A DNA stretch of 64,000 bases from Mesorhizobium loti (GTDB lineage Bacteria; Pseudomonadota; Alphaproteobacteria; Rhizobiales; Rhizobiaceae), in NCBI GenBank assembly GCA_014189435.1, contig CP050295.1, positions 124,001-188,000 on the forward strand. The letters run 5' to 3'. A model generated the notes under the pieces. It had not been told where the DNA came from, ran no database searches, and saw nothing but the letters and a program-made list of their open reading frames with translations. Below, in pieces: positions 54,656-63,028 of this stretch. The first letter of the stretch is position 1; every line of letters starts with the position of its first letter. Position numbers and translations under genes: made by a program.

Positions 54656-57600
54656 CTACTTCAGTTTTCTGATTGCGACGGAAGCGTTTCGTGGTTTGCT
54701 CGCCGCTGCCAAAACTTCCGATTTAGGCATATTCTTAAAGTGGTCAGTGCTCTCCAGCAGGGCCTGCACCGCCTGGGCGCCACCAACATTGCCCAGGATC
54801 TTGACGATATCGTCCTTGCTGAGCTTCTGGCCGCCGCTGAAGTCCAGCTTGGCCAGCGCCTCCGCCTTGCTCAGCAGGGCCGGCACCGCCTGCGCCGCGC
54901 CGACATTGCCCATGATCTTGAGGATATCATCCTTGCTGAGCTTGTGCCCGCAGCTGAACTCCAGCTTGGCCAGCGCCTCCGCGTTGCCCAGCAGGGCCGG
55001 CACCGCCTGGGCGCCACCAACATTGCCCAGGATCTTGACGATATCGTCCTTGCTGAGCTTCTGGCCGCCGCTGAAGTCCAGCTTGGCCAGCGCCTCCGCC
55101 TTGCTCAGCAGGGCCGGCACCGCCTGCGCCGCGCCGACATTGCCCATGATCTTGAGGATATCATCCTTGCTGAGCTTGTGCCCGCAGCTGAACTCCAGCT
55201 TGGCCAGCGCCTCCGCGTTGCCCAGCAGGGCCGGCACCGCCTGGGCGCCACCAACATTGCCCAGGATCTTGACGATATCGTCCTTGCTGAGCTTCTGGCC
55301 GCCGCTGAAGTCCAGCTTGGCCAGCGCCTCCGCCTTGCTCAGCAGGGCCGGCACCGCCTGCGCCGCGCCGACATTGCCCATGATCTTGAGGATATCATCC
55401 TTGCTGAGCTTGTGCCCGCAGCTGAACTCCAGCTTGGCCAGCGCCTCCGCGTTGCCCAGCAGGGCCGGCACCGCCTGGGCGCCACCAACATTGCCCAGGA
55501 TCTTGACGATATCATCCTTGCTGAGCTTCTGGCCGCCGCTGAACTCTAGCTTGGCCAGCGCCTTCTCGTTTTTCAGCAGGGCCGACACTGCCTGCGCCGC
55601 GCCGTCATTGCCCATGATCTTGAGGATGTCGTCCTTGCCGAACGTGTCGTCGCCGAACTTGAGTTCGCCCAGCGCTCCCGCGTTCTCCAGCAGGGCCGGC
55701 ACCGCCTTCGCCGCGCCAGCCTGACCCACGATCTTGACGATATCATCCTTGCTGAGCTTCTGGCCGCCGCTGAACTCCAACTTAGCCAACTCCTCCGCCT
55801 TCTCCAGCAGGGCCTGCACCGCCTGGGCGCCACCAACATTGCCCAGGATTTTGACGATATCGTCCTTGCTGAGCTTCTGGCCACTGACGTCCAACTTCGC
55901 AAGTGCCTCCGCCTTGTCCAGCAGGGCCGGCACCGCCTTCGCCGCGCCAGCCTGACCCACGATCTTGAGGATATCATCCTTGCTGAGCTTCTGGCCGCCG
56001 CTGAACTCCAACTTAGCCAACTCCTCCGCCTTCTCCAGCAGGGCCTGCACCGCCTGGGCGCCACCAACATTGCCCAGGATTTTGACGATATCGTCCTTGC
56101 TGAGCTTCTGGCCGCCGCTGAACTCTAGCTTGGCCAGCGCCTTCTCGTTTTTCAGCAGGGCCGACACTGCCTGCGCCGCGCCGTCATTGCCCATGATCTT
56201 GAGGATGTCGTCCTTGCCGAACGTGTCGTCGCCGAACTTGAGTTCGCCCAGCGCTCCCGCGTTCTCCAGCAGGGCCGGCACCGCCTTCGCCGCGCCAGCC
56301 TGACCCACGATCTTGACGATATCATCCTTGCTGAGCTTCTGGCCGCCGCTGAACTCTAGCTTGGCCAGCGCCTCCGCCTTCTCCAGCAGGGCCGGCAGCG
56401 CCGGAGCGGCACCCTTCTTGCCCAAGATTTTGACGATATCGTCCTTGCTGAGCTTCTGGCCACTGACGTCCAACTTCGCCAGTGCCTCCGCCTTGTCCAG
56501 CAGGGCATGCACCACCTTCGCCGCGCCAACGGTGCCCACTATCTTGAGGATATCGGCCTTGCCGAACTTCCGGCCGCCGAACTCTAGCTTCGCCAGCGCC
56601 ACCGCGTTTTTCATGAGAGCCGCCACCACCCGCGGCCCGCCCCTGTGGCGCAGGTTCAGGATGTCGTCCTTGCCGACCTTCTTGCCGCCGAACTCCAGCT
56701 TCGCCAGGGCATCCGCGTCGTCCGTAAAGGGTTCCAAGCGTTCGCCAACTGGTTGGCGCTCCTTGAATGACACCAAAGAACTCGCCCCCCTGGCTTTACT
56801 CGCCAACTCACTAAAGTCTTTCTCGAACTCCGTTCCACTCCGGCGTTTCCGTTTCGAGCTTGGCGGCGCCTCCCGATGACTCTCCCCCAAGGCGATTGCC
56901 GGTTGCGCCCCGTCCCGCGCCAGCAACGCCGTACGATCGGCGACGACGGCTTGAAAATCCAGGGATGCGCTGTCGAGCCATTGGCGGTTGGGCAGTCTGG
57001 TCAACGGTGCGTGCGTGGCCGCCAGCACCGAAACACTGCAGTCGTATCCGTTCTTCTGCTGGGCCATCTCGCCTACCCGCCTTGTCGCCCCTCCAAAATT
57101 CGCTGGGAGCGGGTCTCCCCGGAACCGCTTGACCCTCTGCCATGCCTGTCCACAATAGTCCTCCACTCTCCCACTCGCTCCCCCGTCGACCGCTGGAAAC
57201 GCTGGAGTGCTGTCGGGCCCGACAGCGGGCTGAGACGAGTGCTCCAGAAGCTGCTGCAGCTCCGCCCATGGCAGATCCTCGTCCATAGCCTCCGACGAGA
57301 GGTCTTGCCGCGGATGCGCGTCGGTTTGCGGATATATCCCGCTGGCCACGTCCTCATCCGCCGCTGCAAGACTGCCGGCGCGAGTGGGCGCATCGTATTC
57401 GTCCGGGCTCGCTGGCGGCCGGTCTCCCCCGAACTGCTCGATCATCCGCAATGCCTGTCCAGAAGAGTCCTTCTCCAAGGCGAGCCAATACTCCGTCACG
57501 TCGCTCATCGTCTGCGACAACTGCTCCCTGAGGATGCCCAGGGCCTGATCGTAGTCCTCCCCTCTCTCACTCGCTTCCCCGTCGGCGGAAAACCTTGCAG

Positions 57601-58270
57601 TGCTGTGGCTTGACCCGGCAAGGGACTGCGGCGAGAGCCCCAGAAACTGCTGCACCTCCTCCCATCGCAGAGCCTCGTCCCTCTCGTCCGACGAGAGGTC
57701 TTGCCGCGGATGCGCGTCGGTTTGCGGATATGTTCCGCTGGCCACGTCCTCATCCGCCGGCAGAACAAGGCTGCCGGCGCGAGTGGGCGCATCGTGTTCG
57801 TCCGGGCTCGCTGGGGGCCGGTCTCCCCCGAACTGCTCGACCATCCGCCATGCCTGTCCGAAAAAGTCCTCCTGCAAGGAGAGCGAAGACTCCGCCATCT
57901 CCCATGGCGTCTGCGGCAACGGCTTTCTGTGGATGCCTAGGGCCTGATCGTAGTCCTCCCCTCTCTCACTCGCTTCCCCGTCGGCGGAAAACCCTGCAGT
58001 GCTGCGGCTTGACCCGGCAAGGGACTGCGGCGAGAGCCCCAGAAACTGCAGCACCTCCTCCCGTCGCAGAGCCTCGCCCCTAGCGTCCAACGAGAGGTCT
58101 TGCCGCGGATGCGCGTCGATTGGCGGATATGTCCCGCTGACCACGTCCTCATCCGTCGCTGGAAGATTGTCTGGAAGGCTGACCAGACTGACCGTGCTAT
58201 CCGGATCCGCGGGCGGGGTCTGCAGGAAACGCCAGGTCACCGGACTGAAGTCACGATTCTTTGGGATCAT
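54656..58270 (-). CDS. TALE-like repeat protein, locus C (intact), predicted nuclear effector
   Basis: 1204 residues in one frame. Residues 1-400: three acidic Ser/Asp-rich repeats of about 110-120 residues (GTYPQTDAHPRQDLSSDERD; QFLGLSPQSLAGSSHSTA). Residues about 402-465: a Ulp1/C48 C-terminal fragment (QQKNGYDCSVSVLAATH, VVADRTALLARDG) keeping the Cys but not the His/Asp. A basic cluster SSKRKRR lies at about 470-477. From about 532: 17 repeats of 38-39 residues, type LSKDDIVKILGNVGGAQAVP, the last partial, then an ending VLAAASKPRNASVAIRKLK. Positions 12-13 read (irregular)-TV-KK-QA-ND-NV-QA-NV-QA-ND and then NV seven times. TAL effectors and Burkholderia Bat proteins share this layout (variable 12-13, Asn12, GGAQAL after it) but use 33-35 residues. 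Inferred role: T3SS-delivered DNA-binding protein. The ATG overlaps the upstream ORF's stop. Confidence 0.75.
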   Translation of the reverse strand: MIPKNRDFSPVTWRFLQTPPADPDSTVSLVSLPDNLPATDEDVVSGTYPPIDAHPRQDLSLDARGEALRREEVLQFLGLSPQSLAGSSRSTAGFSADGEASERGEDYDQALGIHRKPLPQTPWEMAESSLSLQEDFFGQAWRMVEQFGGDRPPASPDEHDAPTRAGSLVLPADEDVASGTYPQTDAHPRQDLSSDERDEALRWEEVQQFLGLSPQSLAGSSHSTARFSADGEASERGEDYDQALGILREQLSQTMSDVTEYWLALEKDSSGQALRMIEQFGGDRPPASPDEYDAPTRAGSLAAADEDVASGIYPQTDAHPRQDLSSEAMDEDLPWAELQQLLEHSSQPAVGPDSTPAFPAVDGGASGRVEDYCGQAWQRVKRFRGDPLPANFGGATRRVGEMAQQKNGYDCSVSVLAATHAPLTRLPNRQWLDSASLDFQAVVADRTALLARDGAQPAIALGESHREAPPSSKRKRRSGTEFEKDFSELASKARGASSLVSFKERQPVGERLEPFTDDADALAKLEFGGKKVGKDDILNLRHRGGPRVVAALMKNAVALAKLEFGGRKFGKADILKIVGTVGAAKVVHALLDKAEALAKLDVSGQKLSKDDIVKILGKKGAAPALPALLEKAEALAKLEFSGGQKLSKDDIVKIVGQAGAAKAVPALLENAGALGELKFGDDTFGKDDILKIMGNDGAAQAVSALLKNEKALAKLEFSGGQKLSKDDIVKILGNVGGAQAVQALLEKAEELAKLEFSGGQKLSKDDILKIVGQAGAAKAVPALLDKAEALAKLDVSGQKLSKDDIVKILGNVGGAQAVQALLEKAEELAKLEFSGGQKLSKDDIVKIVGQAGAAKAVPALLENAGALGELKFGDDTFGKDDILKIMGNDGAAQAVSALLKNEKALAKLEFSGGQKLSKDDIVKILGNVGGAQAVPALLGNAEALAKLEFSCGHKLSKDDILKIMGNVGAAQAVPALLSKAEALAKLDFSGGQKLSKDDIVKILGNVGGAQAVPALLGNAEALAKLEFSCGHKLSKDDILKIMGNVGAAQAVPALLSKAEALAKLDFSGGQKLSKDDIVKILGNVGGAQAVPALLGNAEALAKLEFSCGHKLSKDDILKIMGNVGAAQAVPALLSKAEALAKLDFSGGQKLSKDDIVKILGNVGGAQAVQALLESTDHFKNMPKSEVLAAASKPRNASVAIRKLK
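54720..56680 (-). repeat. TALE-like tandem repeats, locus C
   Basis: 17 units of 114-117 bp. Between about 54770 and 55500 the units form a 234-bp super-repeat (checked at 54787, 55021 and 55255), nearly identical between copies; a second duplicated block lies around 55530-56330. Such identity implies recent expansion. Confidence 0.9.
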
Positions 58271-58893
58271 GACGCCATTTCCTGTTTCTTCGGTGATCCC
58301 TGTCGCACCTCAAATCGATCGCGACGGCAGCGGGCAGGGTTGTAGAACAGCGCCATCAAGGGTCCAAAGGTCGTCGAATCGTGCAGCGATGTGACTGTAG
58401 GACGGTGGAACAGGAATCCGGCGCGAATACTGGGGCAGGTCATGCCCGTACTTTCTAGAGAGAAGCCATTGGAATGACGAGGATGTGGTGATGAACCAAA
58501 CATGTCGGGCGCGTGTTCGGCTCGGGCCAGCAAATACCTCGCCGCCTGTCGGGTGAAGGGCTGGGCATTCGGGACGAAAAGGCTTATCGCCGGCCAGCGG
58601 CAGATGGCGCCGAACTCGTCGGCGCTATATGCTCCTAGACCGACAGGCCGCTCTTCAAATTGGGGAGATCCAGATCTGCGCGTTTTCCAGGTCCACTTGG
58701 TCACAATGCGGTTCAATCGCCTTGCTGACGCGCAAGCCGTGACCAAGCTGTGACAAGGCATCATAAGCAGCAGCAGCACATAGCTCGCAGATGCGACGAC
58801 GCCTTTTGCAGACTCCTCCAATATGGCCCTGATCTCGGCCTTCCCTGGAAACCGTGCGCTCCCTGCTACCGTTGGTAAGTCATCCGATCCCAT
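58267..58893 (-). CDS. Leader ORF coupled to the TALE-like gene
   Basis: 208 residues from ATG 58893 (MGSDDLPTVAGSARFPGKAE). No known domain; a hydrophobic stretch VLLLLMMPCHSLVTACA and a Cys/Arg-rich tail. Its stop overlaps the TALE-like start (ATGA at 58267-58270), so translation is likely coupled. It lies between the NifA/sigma-54 promoter and the TALE-like gene. The corresponding ORF at locus A is broken. A longer in-frame start at 59007 exists. Whether it makes a useful protein is uncertain. Confidence 0.45.
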   Translation of the reverse strand: MGSDDLPTVAGSARFPGKAEIRAILEESAKGVVASASYVLLLLMMPCHSLVTACASARRLNRIVTKWTWKTRRSGSPQFEERPVGLGAYSADEFGAICRWPAISLFVPNAQPFTRQAARYLLARAEHAPDMFGSSPHPRHSNGFSLESTGMTCPSIRAGFLFHRPTVTSLHDSTTFGPLMALFYNPARCRRDRFEVRQGSPKKQEMAS

Positions 58894-59214
58894 TTCGAAC
58901 CTCGCTGTTCGATAGCGTGCATGACGCCTGATTGGTGGTTCGCGTTTGCATGACCCGTAATGCCGCCGCGCAATGACCCTCGCCCTTGCCTGCTCGCTCG
59001 GTGTCACACTAGCGGTGATGTCATATCCAGTGCATATGGAATACGGACATTGCGCGCGGGCCTAATTTGAAGTTCTGAACGCGAGTACGTCTGAAAGGCA
59101 TGCCCGGCAGAAGACTGAGCTCGCTGCCGGGCCGGGTACGCCTTGGGAGGTGGCGCAAGTCAGCGGCTCTCGTGGCGGTGCGACCACTCAGTCCGCGCGT
59201 ATTGCTGAATAGCG

Positions 59215-59230
59215 TGCATGTAGCGTGCCA
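59215..59230 (-). promoter_or_regulatory. Sigma-54 -24/-12 promoter of TALE-like locus C
   Basis: Minus strand TGGCACGCTACATGCA, same position relative to the gene as at locus A, with GG/GC spacing correct. Confidence 0.7.
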
Positions 59231-59290
59231 AGCCAAAAAGCATTTAAAAACACTCGAGAGCCAGCTTCCTCTATGTCGCGTACTCGACAT

Positions 59291-59306
59291 TGTCGGCTAT
59301 CGGACA
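59291..59306 (-). promoter_or_regulatory. NifA upstream activator site (TGT-N10-ACA), locus C
   Basis: Minus strand TGTCCGATAGCCGACA; differs from the locus A site by one base in the spacer. About 60-75 bp upstream of the sigma-54 promoter. Confidence 0.7.
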
Positions 59307-59449
59307 ATGCCGAACGTGCCTCTCGGCATCGACCGGCACTTGAACCAGAGCGCACCGCCGTTCGCTGCCATGTCGACTGGGCGAACAAGTGGTGACCGGT
59401 TTAGCTCTGAACTGTTCGCCGGCTGAGGCACAGGGCGGACTGTCACTTT

Positions 59450-60185
59450 TCAAGTGAGGAAATCTCTGTACCCTCCGTTCATGAGGGCGCGGCCACGAGA
59501 GACGGCACGGCGAATACGGTCGCGCAGATGATCGCGAGGATCTCTCCAGTCGGCATTGACGCGCCGGTGACCAATCAGCGCTTCGGCGAGCTCGCGATGT
59601 GACGCCCCAGCAAGTGAGCCGTCGAGCGCACGAAGAACGAAGGTTAGACGGGGACCGCGTTTTTCTGGCGGAAACAAGCGGGCAGGCAGATGTTGACCCA
59701 CACTTAGAGCATTGAGGCACTCGAGCGCCCTCAGGCGGTGCTTCGAAAGCATCGCGGGCCAGATCGCCTCGGTATGGAGGCAGACAGGTTGCAAGATATC
59801 CGCGCCAGAGACGGCGAGCTGGAGCGTATGCTCGGCGTTGCGAAGAAGAACATGCTGGCCCGTGTCGGGCGCCAGCAGGACCGTCGCGCGAAATGGTAAT
59901 GCCGAGAGTTCGAACGGCGCTGTCGCCGACGATGCTGACAGATGTTCTGCAATGACTGGCAACACATGAACGCACCAGAGCGGAGACCAGAAAACGAGCG
60001 AATTGCGCCCGTAAGACTCGGCGAAACAGGACACCCCATCGTGACAGGTCACCGGCCGACGCGACCACGTCGAGAAATGCTGGATTGCGGCGTAAGAACT
60101 CCCAGGCCCATTCGCGTGGCGTCAGACCAGCGGTGTAATCGTATGATCTTTCATCGCGCCAATCAGCCTCATCCGCGCCAGTCAT
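59450..60185 (-). CDS. FseA-like regulator (DUF6499 + DUF2285) with an in-gene +1 frame change
   Basis: ATG 60185 starts MTGADEADWRDERSYDYTAG, the DUF6499 motif, and runs through EFLRRNPAFLDVVASAGDLS to RWGVLF. The DUF2285 domain continues in the +1 frame: AESYGRNSLVFWSPLW, then GASHRELAEALIGHRRVNAD and GRALMNGGYRDFL, ending at 59450. The switch is at CTG TTT C GCC (60023-60029). In ICEMlSymR7A, FseA is made from two ORFs of exactly this domain order through programmed ribosomal frameshifting and activates excision and transfer. A simple indel is the alternative. It lies upstream of the TALE-like locus. Confidence 0.6.
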
Positions 60186-60545
60186 GAGAACTGCAGGCAC
60201 GACTGTGCTCGCCTGCCCGCCCTCACGGAGGTCGAAACATCATGCCAACTGCCAAAGCACCGGCGCCGAAGGCACCAGAGGTCGTTGGCGGCATTTCGTC
60301 GAAGCGTGCGCCATTGGCACTGTCGAGGGCAGAAGACGCGCGCAAATAGCGCCAGGCCGTCGAACCCGCGCAGCGACAGCCTGCACGGGCGGAGCACCCC
60401 AAGTGAACCGGTTTGATTGCGGTGATCGGCTCCTGCGTCGCGTTCGAGACTTTGCCCAAAGGCACAGTAGCGCAGCGGTGGATTGCAGGCCGGTTGTGGG
60501 CAGGTTGTCGTAGCGCGAGCGCTATAGGCTCAGTCATCGCAGGTC
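60186..60545. other. Interval upstream of the FseA-like gene
   Basis: Part of the duplicated module (matches about 27400-27540). A minus-strand stretch reads YLRASSALDSANGARFDEMP, possibly the end of a lost gene. Nothing intact. Confidence 0.35.
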
Positions 60546-61372
60546 GGTTCCGTTGCAAACTTTTCGCTTACGGCCGGCGTGTCATAGGTGACCGGCATTT
60601 TGCCGGAGAGTTGTTCATGTTCAAGGGCCGCCATTTCGACCAGTCCGTAATCCTGCTGTGCGTGCGCTGGTATCTGGCCTATGGCCTGAGCCTGCGCGAC
60701 CTGAAGGAAATGATGGCGGAGCGCGGCATCGGCGTCGACCATTCGACGATCCACCGCTGGGTCGTTCACTTCTCGCCTCGGCTGCTGGAGCGTTTCAATC
60801 GACGCAAGCGCGCGGTGACCAGAAAATGGCATGTCGACGAGACCTATATCAAGGTTCGCGGAAAGTGGATGTATCTCTATCGCGCGATCGACAGCGCCGG
60901 CGACACCGTCGAGTTCTGGTTCAGCGAACACCGGGACCTGCTGGCGGCCAAACGGTTTTTCCGAAAAGCGCTTGAACGCCATGGGCGGCCCGCGCGGGTG
61001 GTCATCGACGGCAGCCAGACCAACCGCGAGGCGCTCGTCTCGTGCGATGCCGAAAACCGACTGCGCCGTCCCTCCCGGCGCGCTCCCAAACGGATTGGCA
61101 TCCGCCAGAGCCGATATCTCAACAACCGCATCGAGCAGGACCATCGGCGTATCAAGCGCCGGGTGCGGCCGATGCTCGGTTTCAAGTCATTCGCAAGCGC
61201 GACGGCAACACTGGCTGGAGTCGAGATGATCCACATGATGCGCAAACGGCAGGCGAGGTACGCCTACAATCCAAATCCGTCGATTGCTGAACAGTTTGAA
61301 ATCATCGCCGCAGCGTGAAGCTATTGCCGCCCCCTCAGTTTCTGTGCCGGTATGAAAATTTGCAACGGAACC
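60546..61372 (+). mobile_element. IS6/IS26-type element, complete
   Basis: 827 bp with perfect 14-bp inverted ends GGTTCCGTTGCAAA and complement. One transposase. A third IS6 type in the window. Confidence 0.9.
60617..61318 (+). CDS. IS6-family transposase (IS26/IS6100-like)
   Basis: 233 residues from MFKGRHFDQSVILLCVRWYL. HTH MAERGIGVDHSTIHRWVVHF, DDE core WHVDETYIKVRGKWMYLYRA, VVIDGSQTNREAL, NNRIEQDHRRIKRRVRPMLG. Intact. Confidence 0.9.
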   Translation: MFKGRHFDQSVILLCVRWYLAYGLSLRDLKEMMAERGIGVDHSTIHRWVVHFSPRLLERFNRRKRAVTRKWHVDETYIKVRGKWMYLYRAIDSAGDTVEFWFSEHRDLLAAKRFFRKALERHGRPARVVIDGSQTNREALVSCDAENRLRRPSRRAPKRIGIRQSRYLNNRIEQDHRRIKRRVRPMLGFKSFASATATLAGVEMIHMMRKRQARYAYNPNPSIAEQFEIIAAA

Positions 61373-61580
61373 GATCGAGATTAAGCGGCTCGCTGCCGCC
61401 AATACCGTAGCAGATGCGCCCGTCTTCGCCGACGATACGCGTGACCATCGCGCTCATACCGATGAGAAACCGGCTCGAAAAACGATGATTGTAGGCGTTA
61501 CGGAAGTCCCCGGTAGCCCGCTTGAACGCGCCGCCGGCGATAGGCTCGACGCGGCGCTTGAAAGTCCGGAAGCGTCGCCA
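61373..61580 (-). other. Unidentified coding-like fragment between two IS elements
   Basis: A minus-strand frame reads RATGDFRNAYNHRFSSRFLI and MVTRIVGEDGRICYGIGGSE. It looks coding but is truncated on both sides and I do not recognise it. Confidence 0.3.
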
Positions 61581-63028
61581 GGGAGCGGGAAAAAGCTGGG
61601 GTCAAGCCGCAAGGGCAAACTTGGCTTGCTTCAATCGACCATCGGCAACCGCCGCGCGGACCTGAAGTACCCTGTGAGCCCCTGCGGGAGACCAGCGCAT
61701 CTGACGTTTTTTGTTCATGCGGGCATTGACGAGGCTGTTGGCGGCGGATTCGGCCGGGGCACTCGAGATCGGGTGATCCGCCCAATATCGTTGGCAGTAG
61801 TCGACCAGGGAGGTTTTGTTCTGGATCAGGTAGGTCTGAAGATTGCTGACCAGTTCGAAGAAGCGCTTGAGCTTGTTGCTGGCATCCGGCAGCCGAGCAT
61901 ATTGCTCCAACTGGCAAAGCATATCCCTCACGGCTCTCGTCGCCTCCCTGACGTAGCCGCTCCAGAGGAGATGACGAAGCCGCGGCACATGAAGCGCAGT
62001 GTCTCGAAGGTAGATACTCAGATTGCCAACGCTCTTGAGCCCTTCCCACGCCTGTTCGATGTGACGGAGCCGCATCGACAGATGGAACCAGTCGAGAATG
62101 TGGGTGATGGGCTGGCGTGTTGCGCCGATGACGATACCCTGCAGCCCGACGTCTCCGTCGCTGAAAACGGTGACGTCGCTGCCTGGCACCCACCCTTGCG
62201 CCCGCAGCGCCGCACGAACAACGTCGTGCTTGCCGGTGGTAACATGCGGTGAGGCCGCGAACTGACGCGGTGGTCGGCCTTTGGTCACAACCCGCCCCAT
62301 GGCAATTTCGAAATGGCGGCTCTGGTATCCGGGGACCGCGCGAATGTAGGCGCCATCAATGAACACGGAAATGGGCGACCCGTCGGCACGGCTCAGTCTA
62401 TAGGGACTTGCAAGGTCCCATTTCTCGATCTGATCGGCGACCTTCGCCAGCCGGTTGCTTACAGTGCGATGATTGTGCGGCCGCATGGCCGGCACAAAAA
62501 GGTCGAGAACACGCGCCGCTTCACGAAATGACAATCGGGAGCCGAGTTCAGCCTGAATGCGCTGCAACTCCGGCGTGGCTCTGCCGTTCAACAGGGCTTC
62601 TGTTCTTCCTTCGCCAGGATTCGCCGATCCGTCGCACGCGCAGCCGCGAAAGCGAGGTACGCGCATACGGCAAACGCCAAAGAGCGAGTCGACCGTGCGA
62701 GATCGGTAGTCATGGATGCTCCTAACGCGACCGCATTCCAAACAATTCCTATCGAGCTGTGCCGCCTGATCTGCCTGGAACTGCGTGAATTCCCCCTGCA
62801 GGCGGCGCTGTATGCCCTTGCTTTCATCCAGAGAGAGGCCGAAGTCGCCGAGCCGCGCCCCTTCGACGTTGCGTGCGACAATTGCGATCTCTCGACGTAG
62901 CGGCAGGCCATCGGCGCCAACCAATTCGACCCAGACCTTCATCCTCAATTGCGCTGCCACCGAATGCCCCTTCCGACAAAAAGCTCCGGTTACGCTAAAA
63001 TTCTTACCCCCAGCTTTTTCCCGCTCCC
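61581..63028 (-). mobile_element. ISKra4-like element, full copy (inverted)
   Basis: Same 1448 bp and ends as 52301-53748. Its right end joins IS6 DNA directly, removing the first 7 bp (GGCACCG) of that IS6 end. Confidence 0.85.
61602..62942 (-). CDS. ISKra4-family transposase (second full copy)
   Basis: 446 residues from ATG 62942, identical as far as I can see to the copy at 52387-53727. Intact. Confidence 0.75.
   Translation of the reverse strand: MKVWVELVGADGLPLRREIAIVARNVEGARLGDFGLSLDESKGIQRRLQGEFTQFQADQAAQLDRNCLECGRVRSIHDYRSRTVDSLFGVCRMRVPRFRGCACDGSANPGEGRTEALLNGRATPELQRIQAELGSRLSFREAARVLDLFVPAMRPHNHRTVSNRLAKVADQIEKWDLASPYRLSRADGSPISVFIDGAYIRAVPGYQSRHFEIAMGRVVTKGRPPRQFAASPHVTTGKHDVVRAALRAQGWVPGSDVTVFSDGDVGLQGIVIGATRQPITHILDWFHLSMRLRHIEQAWEGLKSVGNLSIYLRDTALHVPRLRHLLWSGYVREATRAVRDMLCQLEQYARLPDASNKLKRFFELVSNLQTYLIQNKTSLVDYCQRYWADHPISSAPAESAANSLVNARMNKKRQMRWSPAGAHRVLQVRAAVADGRLKQAKFALAA

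Noticed and set aside
54632..55724. Two long plus-strand frames opposite the locus C repeats
   Set aside because: Antisense shadows produced by repeat periodicity and GC content.
54770..56680. CRISPR-like spaced repetition
   Set aside because: Units are contiguous, coding and 114-117 bp with no unique spacers.
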